Origin: Piliocolobus tephrosceles
Lineage: Eukaryota > Chordata > Mammalia > Primates > Cercopithecidae
Direction: 5' to 3'
DNA length: 64,000 nt
Assembly (NCBI RefSeq): GCF_002776525.5
Contig: NC_045441.1
Span: 111,254,325-111,318,324, forward strand
This document shows, piece after piece, positions 24,140-35,944 of the stretch. Within the stretch, counting starts at the first letter, position 1. Every line of letters begins with the position of its first letter. Below the pieces are notes generated by a model. That model had not been told where the DNA came from, did not search any database, and saw only the letters and a list, made by a program, of their open reading frames with translations. The position numbers and the translations under genes are program-made.

Positions 24140-25035
24140 TATTAGTATATGCCCAGCGTTATACTAAATGGGATATATCAATGAACAAAAGACACATTTC
24201 TATTCTTATGTACTTTGTGTTCTAGCAGAGACACACTATAAAGAGTAAATATCATATAGAAGTACATTATGCATTATGTAGGAAGATGGTGAGAGTTATG
24301 CAAAGAGAAAAAACAAAGCAGAAAGAGAAATTGTCAAAGTTAAGGAAATTGTCAAAGTTGAGGGATTGTCAAAGTTGAAGAAAAAAAGTGAGGTAGTAGT
24401 AGTATGCAATATTAAAATAGGACAGTCATCATTTTTCTCATGGAGGAGGTGAGATTTGAGCATAGATTCAAGAGAGATATGAATTATCGATGCAGATATC
24501 TCAAGGAAGAGCATTCTGGGTAGAGAGAACCAATAAAATAAAGCCTCTAAAGTGGGGGTACTGTGGTTTATGTAAGGAACTTCATGGTTAGTGTAGCTAA
24601 AGTGAGCTAAAGTGAATTGATGGAGGGGGAGATAGATCATGTAGAACTAGAAGAAGAGAAATAAGGAGTTTTGAATAATGAGGAGAAATGAAGAGAAATG
24701 AAGAGTTTTGAATAATGAATTTATTTGGCTAAAATTTCAGTCAATAAAAACCTTTTAGTTACTATTTCAAACAATGCTAATAGGAAGACGAGAGCAGAAA
24801 CAGTGAAACCTACTTGCAGTAACACAGTGTTAGATAATGGTAGTTTAGACCAGAGTGATAGCAGTGTTGAGAATGGATGACAGTCTCGACATCTTTTGAA
24901 TGTAGACCTAATACTGGCTGGATTTTACATGGCATGTGAGAAAAAAAGAAACATCAGTATTGGATTCAAGCTATATGACTTGAGCAACCAGAGAAAGGTA
25001 GTTGCCATTTTAAGATGAGGAAGACTATAGGAATA
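24140..25035 (+). mobile_element. Ancient mammalian repeat, copy 1 (family unresolved)
   Basis: The order 'atatcaatgaacaaaagaca', 'gtgttctagcagagacac', 'gaggtgagatttgagcata', 'ctcaaggaagagcattctgg', 'gatagatcatgtagaac', 'agaccagagtgatagcagtg' and 'tatgacttgagcaacc' matches a widely dispersed old repeat (consensus with a 'gaagagcattccaggcagag' block). A second copy is at 35945-37010. I lean to an L2-associated element but do not insist. Local tandem duplications of 'gaaattgtcaaagttgag' (24329-24380) and 'agttttgaataatga' (24668-24718) are private to this copy. Confidence 0.6.
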
Positions 25036-25739
25036 TATACACGGTAGAAAAAGATCAATAATGTATTCAATCAATGTTTATAGGAATTTATTCATTTCTT
25101 TTAAGTTATCCAATTTTTTGATGAATAATTGTTCATCATATTTTCATGATCTTTTCTATTTCTGTGGAATCTGTTTTAATGTCTCCCTTTAATTTGTAAT
25201 TTTATTTATTTAAGTCTTCTCTCTTTTTTGCTTAGTCTAGATAAATGTTACAACAAGGAGGAAGTAAGGGCCTCTTAATATTCAATACTCAATTAAGGCC
25301 ATGAGAACATTCCTAAAAATTGTCAAAATCAACTTTTTTCACAAATCTGGAAATTAAAGTTTTGTGACAATACAAAGAGCATTTATTCAATAAAAGTAAC
25401 TAAATTTCCATGAGAACAGTGAGATTTGTAGTATTTTAATTAAGTTTTATTCCCATCTTCCTCTTCCTAGCTCCTGAATATCCCTGAAAACCAATGACTC
25501 TGCAATTTCAACATAAATGAGCAGGCTAGCAGTCACTGCAGGTGACAAAAGGTTTTTGGGCTTTCCAAAAACCCTACTCCCAGAAAACTGACATTATCTG
25601 ATTCATCTGGAAGTTCCCTAAAAATACCTACTCCCAGGACTTACTAAAAATTTAACCAGATCTCAACATTCACCTTAAGAAACTAGAAAAAGAGAAAACT
25701 AAGTGTAAAGCATGGGAAAAGGAAGACAATTGTAAATAT
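25036..25739. other. Unassigned AT-rich stretch
   Basis: No gene or repeat recognised. The part 25090-25250 has the T-rich look of an antisense L1 ORF2 fragment but is too short and diverged to call. Confidence 0.4.
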
Positions 25740-26307
25740 TAGAGGGGAGATAAATGAAAAAGATGTTAGAAAACCAATAAAATCAATTATGTTAAAAATA
25801 TTTCTTTGAGAAGATCAAAAATTGACAAAATTTTAGCAAAACTGACTAAAAGAGACATCTCAAATTACTAAAATCAGGAATGGAAGACAAGACATTACTA
25901 CTGACTTTACTGAAATGGGACAGATTATAAAGGAATACTATGAGCATTGCAATTCTACAAATTAGAAAATCTACATAAAATGGAAAAACTAGAAATACAC
26001 AAACTATCTAAACTGATGAAGAAATAGAAGGTCTGAGAAGTCTTATAACAAGTAAAGGGACTGCATTAGTAATTTCTTACAAAGAAAGGTCTAAGTTCAG
26101 ATGACTGTACTGGCGAGTGCTACCAAATGTGTAAAAATTGATTAATACCATTCAGAAAATCTTCCAAAAACTAGAAAAGGAAGGAACACTCCAAACTCAT
26201 TTTATGAGGCCAGTAATACTCTGATACCAAAATCAGACAAATACATCACAAGAAATGTACAGAGTAATATCCCTGTTCAGCATAGATGCAAAATTCTCAA
26301 CAAAACA
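25740..26307 (+). mobile_element. L1M ORF2 relic, part 1
   Basis: 'tgacaaaattttagcaaaac', 'aggaatactatgagcattgc', 'ctagaaatacacaaactatc', 'tgaggccagtaatactctga' and 'agatgcaaaattctcaacaa' follow L1 ORF2 (reverse transcriptase part) in order. Stops and frameshifts in every frame. It is interrupted by the Tigger element and resumes at 26737. Confidence 0.85.
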
Positions 26308-26736
26308 CAGTTGACCCTTGAACAACTTGAGTTTGAACTAGACGGGTCCACTTATACACAGATTTTCTTCAGGCTTCACAACCCTTGACAGAGCAAAACC
26401 AAATCCTCCTCCTTTTCTTCCTCCTCAGTTCATGCAACCGGAAGAAACAAGGACAAAGACCTTTATGATAATCGATTTCCACTTAACAAATATTAAATAT
26501 ATTTTCTCTTCCCTATGATTTTCATAATAACATTTTGTTTTCTCTATTGTTTATTTTAAGAATACCATATATAATACATATAACATAAAATATGTGTTAA
26601 TCAACTATGCTATTGGTGAGGTTTTTGGTTAACAGTAGGCTATTAGTAATTAGATTGTATGTAATCAAAAGTTACATGAGGACTTTCGACTGCACAGGGG
26701 TCAGCACCACTAACCTCTACATTGTTCAAGGTTCAA
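26308..26736 (+). mobile_element. Tigger-type DNA transposon, non-autonomous
   Basis: It opens with 'cagttgacccttgaacaact' and closes with 'attgttcaaggttca', the two forming imperfect terminal inverted repeats. Inside are 'gggtccacttatacacagat', 'tattttctcttccctatg', 'taatacatataacata', 'ttaacagtaggctattagta' and 'ttcgactgcacaggggtcag', as in the Tigger3/Tigger4 group of Tc1/mariner transposons. At about 430 bases it has no transposase. L1 ORF2 sequence on both sides shows it jumped into an L1. Confidence 0.85.
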
Positions 26737-28680
26737 TCATTCCAAATAATAAAATCCAGCAATATATGAAGATGATTATATGGCACAACCAAATGGATTA
26801 TTCTAGGAATGCAAGGTTAATTAAACAAAAGAAAATTAATTAAGGTACCATATTGTATTAAAAATGTATAAAACAAAAACACATGATTATATTAATACAT
26901 GGGGGAAAAGCATTTGATAAAATTCAACACACTTGTATTTAAAACATATTCAACAATCTGTGATGAAACAATAAATTCCTCAACCTAATAAAAGTAATCT
27001 ATACAAAAACCCAAGGTTAACATTATAATTAATGGTGAAAAACTAAAAAGTTCCTACTTAATATCAGGAACAAGACAAGCATATCCAATTTTACCACTTC
27101 CACTCAGTAACATACTGCAGGTTCTAGCAAGGCCAAGCATGCAGAGAAAAACAAAAATCTAGATTAAAAAGGAAGGAATAAAGATATCATTATTCACAGA
27201 AAATATGATCTTATAAATAAGATCCTAGGAAATCCATAAAAATATAAGCTATTAGAACCAGTGTGTAAGTTCAGCAGTTATATAATACAAGATCTATATG
27301 AAAAAGTTAATTGTACTTCTATGCACTAGCAATGAACAATCAAAAAACAAAAATAAGGAAAAAGTTCATTTATAATAGTACCCAAAAGAATGAAATACTT
27401 AAAAAGAAAATAAATGCATTGAAGACCTAAGTAAATGAAAAGATATTCCAATTTCATAGATCAGGTGACAATATTGTTATGCTAATAATACTGCCCAAAT
27501 TGATCTCTATGTAAAGTATAATGTTTATCAAAATCCCAACTTGCCTCTGTGTAGAAATTGATAAGCTATTGCCAAATTCATATAGAAATGTTAGTGATCC
27601 AGAACAGCCAAACAAACTTGCAAAGGAGGAACACATCTAAAGCATTCACACTTCCAGATTTTAAAACTTACTATAAAGGTACAATAATCAAGACAGTGTG
27701 GTACTGCAATAGGGATATACATATAGATTAAGGAAGATAATTGACAGTCCAAAAACCAACCCTTATTATTTTGTCATTTATTTTTAGTCAAGGGTGTCAA
27801 AATAATGTATGTGTGATAGAATAGCGTTTTCAATAAATGTTACTAGGAAAACTAGATATACAAATGAACAAAAAAATGAAGTTTGACTTCCGTCTCAGTA
27901 TAATACACAACATTAAATAAAAATGTTTCAAAGGCCTATATGTAAGACACAAAAGTAAAAATCTTAGAAGAAAACATAAGTGTAAATTGTGACTTTGGAT
28001 TTGGCAATGGTTCCTTAGATGTCACACCAAAATCACAAGAAATTAAATTTAAAATATAGATAAATTGAATTAAATCAAAATAAAGATATTTGTACTTCCA
28101 TGGACATCAGCAAAAACACAAAGCAAAACACAAAAAGAACTCTATAAAATATTTGTAAATTATACATCCAATAGCAACAAGTACCCAAAATACATAATGA
28201 ATCTTACAATTCAGCCATATAAAGATAAGTTACTTAATTAAAAATGGGCAAGGAATTTGAATAGCCATGTCTCTAAAAAAGATATTCAAGTGACTGAAAA
28301 TCAGGTGGAAAGATGACTGACATCATTTATTTAGAAAATGTAAATTTAAAGGACAATAAATTATAATTTTGTACCCAGTAGTATGGGTAAGATAAAGACA
28401 AGACTTTAGTAAATATTTTCGAGGTTGTGTTGAAGTTAATACCATCCTACATAGCTGGTAGGAATGTAAAATGATGTGGCCACCTTAGAAAACAGTTTGG
28501 CAGTTCCTCAAAAAATTAAACACAGAATTATTGTATAACCTTTCAATTCCACTCCTAGGTTGTATGCTTAAGAGAACTAAAAACACTCACACAAAAAAAT
28601 TGTATTTGAATATTCATATCAACATTATTTATACTTGTTAAACACTGAAATGACCCAGACACCTATCAACTGTTTTTATT
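26737..28680 (+). mobile_element. L1M ORF2 relic, part 2
   Basis: Continues L1 ORF2: 'aaaatccagcaatatatgaa', 'ggaatgcaaggttaattaa', 'agcatttgataaaattcaac', 'gcaggttctagcaaggcc', 'caagacagtgtggtactgc', 'aaaatgggcaaggaatttga', 'tagctggtaggaatgtaaaa' and 'agacacctatcaactg'. It runs from the reverse transcriptase through the C-terminal part, stopping before the 3' untranslated region. Fully decayed. Confidence 0.87.
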
Positions 28681-29304
28681 TGTTCATGTTACACAGCAGT
28701 AACATGAAAAAATAGAAAATAGAATTCAAGCTTTATATTTGTAAAATTAAGGTCTGTCAAGTTTACTGAGCAGTTGTCTGTGGGAAAGTTGGGAAACAGA
28801 AAATATTTCAGATGTTGAACCAGCGAGAATAGGGTCATAAAGTCCAGATAGAAATGCACGTTTTGAAGGGGAGGAGCATAGACTGAAGAACTTCAGCAAT
28901 GGAGTGAGAGAGAATGTGAAGTGGCAGAAGCCACTGCAACCCAATTTATTTCACAGGACCAGTGATAGTGAGATTTCACTAAACCTCACACGTATAAAGC
29001 CATATTTGCAAGAAGCAGTTTGCTTTTGTGGCCTCTGACAAAAAAGAGGTCCTTTGAGTTGTGAAAATGAATGTATTAGGCAAGATGTAATGGACTGTCA
29101 ATAGCACAAAGACATATTATGTAGGGAAGTTGAACAGATAAACCAAATTCTTTCAATAATGAACAATTAAAAAGAACCAACTAAGCATATCCATAAGACA
29201 GTAAAAGAAAAGAAGATAAGAAATAAAAATATGTTTATTAGCAAAAGACAATAACCAGGAACATATTGTCATTCTGCAGGTAAGAAGGGAAACAAAGTTT
29301 CCAC
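28681..29304. other. Unassigned stretch
   Basis: 28740-29060 is less AT-rich than its surroundings and may be an old repeat or unique DNA; no landmark allows a name. Confidence 0.4.
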
Positions 29305-29625
29305 CATTAATCATTCTTAGCAAACTATCACAAGAACAGAAAACCAAACACTGCATGTTCTCACTCATAGGCGGGAACTGAACAATGAGATCACTTGGAC
29401 TCGGGAAGGGGAACATCATACACCAGGGCCTATCATGGGGAGGGGGGAGGGGGGAGGGATTGCATTGGAAGTTATACCTCATATAAATGACGAATTGATG
29501 GGTGCTGACGAGTTGATGGGTGCAGCACACCAACATGGCACAAGTATACATATGTAGCAAACCTGCACGTTATGCACATGTACCCTAGAACTGAAAGTAT
29601 AATAAAAAAATAAAAAATAAAAAAA
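29305..29625 (+). mobile_element. L1PA-type LINE-1, 5'-truncated
   Basis: The last ~320 bases of a primate L1: 'agcaaactatcacaagaac', 'ctgcatgttctcactcatag', 'gggaactgaacaatgagatc', a G-rich tract, 'tgatgggtgcagcacaccaa', 'catggcacaagtatacatat', 'gcacatgtaccctagaact' and an A-rich tail. It carries the doubled 'gttgatgggtgctgacga' segment shared with the antisense copy at 38.3 kb, so both are of the same or close subfamily (about L1PA5-8 age). Confidence 0.93.
29437..29459 (+). other. G-quadruplex motif in L1PA 3' UTR
   Basis: Four G-runs (G4, G6, G6, G3) are separated by single A residues. This polypurine tract is a known feature of primate L1 3' untranslated regions. Confidence 0.85.
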
Positions 29626-31819
29626 TTGGTTAGTGAAACAATCTTCTCTCCAGAAGAGGGTCAAGAAATTTAAATTCAGAAATTCAGAGAAGTGGTTGGA
29701 AGATACCATGAGGGACTAAAATAAGAGATGGCATAATTGAGGAAATTTGTATCCTCCTGCACCCCCAATCCCCACCAAATTACAGAAATAAATACAAAAT
29801 TGAAAGCAGCCCAAGGGCAAATCGACTATTAAATAAAAATAGTAAGTCCAATGAATCAGAAACAGAGCTTGAAAAAACCAGAAGAAAAAGGGAGCCAAAC
29901 AAGAAGCTTTTGGTGCGATGGAACTGCTGTGTATGGTATTATGAGAGTGGATGTACACTTCTGTGCATTTGTCAAAACAAAAATATAAACTGCAAAAGTA
30001 AATTTTACTATCAACAGTTTTGGAAAATCAACTAGAATGTTAAGGAAATCCAAAATGTAATATAGACTCTAACAACTCTATCTGAATATTAAAAGTATTG
30101 GATCTGATAATGAAGGCACTAAAAAAAGTTTGTAAAACTGTGTTTTGACTATATAATCTAAAACTAAAATCAAAAATAACTGTAAACAAACCCTGTACTT
30201 CAGTTGGTAAATTTATGTCTCCCAAGGGTATTGATTTGCAATTCTGCAACTACTTTACCTGTATTCTAGGTTTGGACATAAATATAAATGTATTATAGAT
30301 AATGAGAGCCAGGTGTCTGTCTGAGAAATAAAGAGAGGTTAATGCTACTGTGAACTCTGTGTTGTTGGACTGGAATCAAAAAGAGCATGAACTCATATTT
30401 CTGTTTATACATTCAGATAGAGACCTGAGTAATAAGTATAGATATGTGTATATAAGTGGATTAGTGTGCCTATATGTATGTCCTAATTCTCTAAGCTAAC
30501 AGGGCCTCAAAACTGACACTTTCATAGCAAGGGGCACACCTGGCAACTAAATTTTAATTTCAAAATACCCTTTTCCCACCAAACAAGCTAGAGCTTTTTG
30601 AAGAAATACCTGCATCTAGACTTGGTGCAAAAACAAAAAACAAACAAACAAACAAAAACCTGTAAAATGAGTCTTAGAGAATTTTGTGTTGCCAGAAAGC
30701 AAAAGGGGTAATAAACAAACCAAACTGAAACAAAAAAACCTAGAAGGCATATCAAAAGAACACAGGAATGAACCATAAATAACTTCAATCATTAAGGTCA
30801 GAAGAATTTGTGTAACAAAATAAAAACTGAGACTATTTCAATCAAATAAAATGAATACTTAGTTTATAGTGAAATAAATGATTAAATGAATAAATACATG
30901 GAGGAGGGAACATTGTACATTACAAAATGATTCCAATTAATAAGTATAGAAGGAATAAGGAACATAGGGAATAACCATTAGAATATTACAGTAATATTTA
31001 TTGCAGGCAATATTCACACAGAAATGCTAGAATTAGTGGTAGATTCTTTAAAGAGAAATAGGATGTGTGCATAACCTCAAAATATCTTTCCCCAAATAGT
31101 CATTATTTACGGTAGTCGTTTTAATATATATCTATAAATAATTGAATAATCCTCTCTCCAGGAATTGGAGCTTAATTCTTCCCATGAGAGTTTTAAAAGC
31201 TGCACTGCTTTGGAAGAATTTGGCTTCAACATTTCTTCCAGGGTAACACTGAAAGGGGCAGATGTGAAATTATCATCTGTTTCCAGCTAGCACCCTCATG
31301 CTGAGATGACCCACTCATGAAACAGCCTGAAGCCTTTTCCCCCAGTTTCAGAGAAAGAAAGAGACCTACCATTTGAGCACAGTGGTGAGCTGAAGGAGAG
31401 TGCAGTGACGGTAAATGATGGATTGTGGGGGAGGGCTACCTGCTTATTTTGTATTTCTGTGATCTTTTGTCTTTCTAGTGTTTTATTTCAGATGTATCAT
31501 TTTAATCTTAGAGTAAATGGATTTTTGTTGTTCTCACTCGAATACATGACTTGGTGTTTCTGATAAAACACAGACTATGTTGAGCTGTTTTGGCCACAAC
31601 CCAAGATGAGCTGTTCTGGCTCCACGGCCACTTAGTGTCCCATGGTTGGTTGATCCATCAGTTCCAGGTTCTGATAGCCACTTTGCTATTCTTCCGGAAA
31701 AGGGAATCATGCAAAGATCAAGAATAAGATGATTTGGGGAAGAAAAGACTTAATAAAATAATTAAATTTGTAGAAATATTTGTATACACTGAGTCTCTAC
31801 CCCGAGTATAGAGAATGTC
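29626..31819. other. Unassigned stretch
   Basis: No gene. Several minus-strand frames of 65-80 codons (29479-30249, 30588-30788) have no domain and overlap one another in different frames. An A/C-rich run lies at 30630-30660. The part 31130-31680 is less AT-rich and shows no repeat landmarks. Confidence 0.4.
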
Positions 31820-32203
31820 TGTAGTAGTCTGTTCTCATGCTGCTAATAAAGACATACCTGACACTGGCAAAGTTTAAAGGAATGAGGTTAACTGACTCAC
31901 AGTTCAGCATGACTGGGGAGGCCTCAGGAAACTTACAATCATGGCAGATGGGGAAGCAAGCACGTCCTTCTTCACATGGCTGCAGCAAGGAGAAGTGCTG
32001 AGCAAAAGGGGGAAAAACCACTTACAAAACCATCAGATCTCACAAGAACTCACAAGAACTTACTCGCTATCATGAGAACAACAGCATGGGGGTAACTGCC
32101 CTCATGATTGAATTACCTCCCATGGGGTCCCTCCCATGACATGTGTGGGTTATAGGAACTACAATTCAAGATATTTAGGTGGGGACACAGTCAAACCGTA
32201 TCA
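31820..32203 (-). mobile_element. THE1/MST-type MaLR solo LTR, near full length
   Basis: Antisense reading on the plus strand: 'tagtctgttctcatgctgct', 'aataaagacatacctgacac', 'actgactcacagttcagcat', 'ggaggcctcaggaaacttac', 'aaaccatcagatctcaca', 'gattgaattacctccca' and 'ggtggggacacagtcaaacc'. It starts TG and ends CA; flanks ATGTC and ATGTA suggest a 5-base target duplication with one change. An imperfect 'ctcacaagaa' duplication lies inside near 32040. Younger than the MLT1 copies. Confidence 0.93.
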
Positions 32204-32909
32204 ATGTACCTCCTCTCTACATGTACTTTTAAAAAGACAAGCTCGATTCTTAAAGTACGTTTTATGATTAATTAAAAAGAAACAATAAAATAGGAAATGA
32301 AAAGCTCACACTTCCACATAATCAGTATTATTTCACAAAATATTTTGAAATAGAGGACATAAATATCGCAGAATATGTGGCAAAGAAATAGACCTAAAAG
32401 AAAATTATCTCTTAACAAATGGATACATAAAAATTAATGAGTTAAGTATATGGTATGACATTAGAAAAAGCACGGTAAACTAAAAGGCTGAAGAAAATGA
32501 TACAAATGAAATAAAGACTAATGAGTAGCACAACAGAAAGTCAGTAAATCTCATAGAAGGAATCAAATGAAATGCTAAGTAACTTATTTACTCTCATTTA
32601 TAAAGGATAAAAATTTAATTATCTGAGAAGTGAAATCAGCAGCACATTTAACTTACATATCATAACCAAATTCTTCATCCCTCTCTCCTCAGCAACCACC
32701 ACCAAGTAATGCCATGGATACTCAATACAAAGGCTTTGGACAACTATAAAGAAAAATGAAAAACAATATGGGTGTGTCATACTTTATATTGCACTCCTAG
32801 ATGTAAGAAGCAAAACCAAAGAAAAGTACTAGAGAAAAATATGAGTTATTTTACATATTTAGAGAGGAAAATTCCATTTTTTTAAATAAACATTTTATTT
32901 TAGAGTAGG
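32204..32909. other. Unassigned AT-rich stretch
   Basis: 32685-32830 resembles a decayed L1 ORF2 C-terminal segment ('caactataaagaaaaatgaa') but too weakly to call. Nothing else. Confidence 0.4.
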
Positions 32910-33373
32910 GTTATAGGTTAGATTATGTCCCCCAAAACAATATGTTGAAGTCCTAATTTTTCAAACCTCAGAATATGACTTTATGTGGAAATAGAGTTAT
33001 TGCAGATGTACTATAATTGGTTAAGACGGTGCCATTAGGGTGGGTCCTAACCCAATGTGACTGCTCTCCTTTTAAGAGGGAAATTTGGACACACTCTTTC
33101 AGAACAAGATGATGGTAAGATACACTGGGATAAAATGGCCATGGAACAGATGGAGGCAGAGACTGGGGTTACGCTGTGACAAACCAAGTTCTGCCAGAAA
33201 CTGGAAGAGGCAAAGAAGGATCTTCACCAAAAAATTCAGAGGAAGTACAGCACTATCAGCATTTTGCTTCTGGACATGTGGCCTCCGGAACTATGATAAT
33301 AAGTTTCTGTTATTTTATTTTAAGCCACAAAGTCTGTGGTTCTTTGTTCTGGCAGCCCTAATAACTAATACAA
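32910..33373 (+). mobile_element. MLT1-type MaLR solo LTR
   Basis: Landmarks in order: 'gattatgtcccccaaaac', 'atgttgaagtcctaat', 'cattagggtgggtcctaac', 'agagggaaatttggacaca', 'ggcctccggaactatga', 'taagccacaaagtctgtgg' and 'ggcagccctaataactaata'. A 122-codon plus-strand frame (33085-33453) crosses the LTR and its 3' flank and has no retroviral or other domain; it is chance. Confidence 0.9.
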
Positions 33374-33394
33374 ATATATTTACATTTAAAGAAA

Positions 33395-34026
33395 CTCAGA
33401 GAAGGAAGTGTAGGGTTTTCATGTACTCCACACTCAGTTTCCCATATTGTTAACAATTTACATTTGTATGGGACACTTGTCACAATTACTAGCTAGGATC
33501 CATGCTTTATTCATTTTCACAGTTTTTATCTTAAATATCCTTTCTGTATTTCTAGATCTCATCTAGAATACCTCATTACATTTAGTCCTCATGTCGTTTT
33601 AAGATACTATAGACTGCGACAGGTTTTCAGGTTTTTCTTGTTTTTTATGACCTTGACAGTTTTAAGGACTACCAGCCAAATATTTTTAAGAATATTTTTC
33701 ATTTGATTTTGTCTATTTTTTTCTTATATTAGACTGTGATATAGATTTGGAAGAGGAAGATTAGAGGTAAAATGCCATTCTTGTCAAATCAAGACAAGAG
33801 TTTGTGCCATAAATATTACCTGTCACTGTTGAGATTAAACCTTGGTCTCCTGGCTGAAGTAGTTTGTCAGGTTTCTCCACTATAAAGTTACTCTTTCTGT
33901 TTCCCTTTTCCATACTGTACTATTTAAAAGGAAATCACTAAACATAGTCCTCTGTTAATAAGTAAGGAGTTACGCTCAACTTCTTTGAGCGAAGATTTGC
34001 TACAAAAACTATTTGGAATTATGTTA
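33395..34026 (-). mobile_element. L1M fragment, antisense
   Basis: Plus-strand text 'tttcccatattgttaacaat', 'catctagaatacctcattac', 'tttagtcctcatgtcgt', 'atgaccttgacagttttaag', 'tttgtcaggtttctccacta', 'cttttccatactgtacta' and 'actatttggaattatgtt' is the antisense of an old L1M region. It abuts a sense L1M piece at 34027 with no space between, so two L1 parts meet in opposite orientation. Confidence 0.78.
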
Positions 34027-34665
34027 CACAGGAGAAGCAGATTTATTCATAATTGTTCAAAATTGGACACATTCAAGCTATCCTTTCATAGGTGAATGGA
34101 TAAACTGTTACATCCAAACAATGGAATATTATTCAATGGAATATTATTTTTGTGGCATCATGCCACAAAAAGACATAGTGGATCCTTGAGCACATATTAT
34201 CAAATAAGAGAAACTAGTTTAAAAAGATTAGATACTGTATGATTCCAATTACATGACATTCTTGAATTGGAAAACTGCAGAGGCCGTAAAAAGATTAGTG
34301 TTTTTCAAGAGTTAAGGGGCATGGAGGAAGGGATGAACACATAGAGCCCAGACAGTGGTAAAGGTGGCGAAATTATGCTGTATGATACTGAGTAGACTGT
34401 GCATGTAATGGTGGATACATGACATTATTGTCAAAACTTATAGAACGATACCATACAGAGATCAAACCCTAATGTAAACTATGGCTTTACTTAATAATAA
34501 TGTATGAATATTGGTTCATCAATTGTAACAAATGTACCACATCAGTGTAAGATATTAATAATAGGGAAAGTTGTATGTTGTGGTTGGGGAGAAAGAGAAG
34601 AAGTATACAGGAACTCTCTGAATGTTCTGCTAAAATTTCTTGCAAAACAAAGAAAAAAATCAAAA
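34027..34665 (+). mobile_element. L1M ORF2 end plus 3' UTR
   Basis: 'ggtgaatggataaactgtta', 'caatggaatattattcaatg', 'gatactgtatgattccaatt', 'taatggtggatacatgacat', 'accctaatgtaaactatgg', 'tggttcatcaattgtaacaa' and 'caggaactctctgaatgttc' follow the ORF2 C-terminus and then the 3' UTR of L1MB/L1MC elements. An A-rich end near 34650 is the tail. A 98-codon frame inside is chance. Confidence 0.88.
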
Positions 34666-35708
34666 AATAAAAATATAGTAACTATTTTTAAGTTATCTAT
34701 ATTATCTGTATTCTGTTCCTACATATATTTATTTATATATTCTCTCTCTGTGTGTGTATATATGTATAGATACAAAGAGCTGCCGATTTGCAAGCCTTGA
34801 AAATCTTAAAGAATTAAGATATTTCACTTGCTTCCAAAATTATTTTTTAATGACTTTAAGTGTTAGTGAAATCCAAATACTAGTATTTGGTATGTTTGCT
34901 CACTGTTTGAACTATAACTCCCTAGACGTAATTCTGTTACATGCATTGGCCTAATGATTATGAAGCAAGTTTAATTTGAATCAAAACTGTTTTGGGACAA
35001 ATATGCTAGATCCATTATTCATACCTCTAAAGACAATATGTAAGAGAAAATGGAATTCTTTCTATACCGTGAGTTGGAGACACCAAAACTTACGGCTCCT
35101 TAAAAATTAGTTCATGAGCCTAGAAATCATACTATGGTCTTAATTTTTCTCCCATTGTCAGCATTTATTTGGAGTTTTGTGGTGATTGCTATTCATCATT
35201 AATTATCATATTCTACCTATTTACCATTGAAGTTTAATCTAAGCTCAATTGGGCCAGGGACCATGTGTTTTCCCTCTCTTTCCAGTCAACTCTGACCTCG
35301 GTGCTTTGAACAGGAATACACAAGTAATTGGTTCATTAGCAATGTGCTTATTTTCTCAGTTTTTGGTTTCATCACAATGCCATAGGTATAAAATTAAATT
35401 AGTTAAAATCACTAAAATGGTAGATTTTGTGACCACTCCATAAAAAATGATAAGTATGTGACGTAATGAATATATTAATTAGTTTGATCTAGCCATTCCA
35501 CTGCAATGTACATATATTTTAAAACATCATGTATATGACAAATATATACAATCTTTATTTGTCAACTCATTTTTTGAAAGATATGAAATTAAATTGCCAA
35601 TTACTAACCTAATGAACTATTTACAAAGAAGACATCAAAACGACATGAAACAACAATGTTCATTAGTGTTCATGGAGTCACTCTTGTCAAACATGGTTTG
35701 ATTCTATA
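34666..35708. other. Unassigned stretch; possible L2 trace near 35245
   Basis: Mostly AT-rich. 'aattgggccagggaccatgt' with 'ttttccctctctttcc' (about 35245-35285) recalls the 3' part of L2. No gene. Confidence 0.4.
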
Positions 35709-35891
35709 ACTGGTACTTTTTTAGAATTATATATTTATGATATAATACATATAAATATATATTTATATATTACATATATTTATGACATAATACATATAAA
35801 TATATATTTATATATTATATACAAATAATTTTATATAATATATATTTATTATATTTATATTTTTTATAATTGGTACTTTCACTTTTTTAGA
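35709..35891. repeat. AT-rich tandem duplication with duplicated flank
   Basis: A 45-base AT-rich unit beginning 'tttatga(t/c)ataatacata' is present twice in tandem (35734-35778, 35779-35823) with one clear difference, followed by a decayed TATA-rich part. The unique-looking 'ataactggtacttttttaga' before the array recurs after it as 'ataattggtactttcac' plus 'ttttttaga' (from about 35867), so the duplication included flanking sequence. Confidence 0.8.
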
Positions 35892-35944
35892 AAGATGTTT
35901 CCTATATTTAGTTAAGTAATAGGGTAAGGTAAAACTGACACACC

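Noticed and set aside
33085..33453. 122-codon plus-strand frame
   Set aside because: Lies across an MLT1-type LTR, which does not encode protein.
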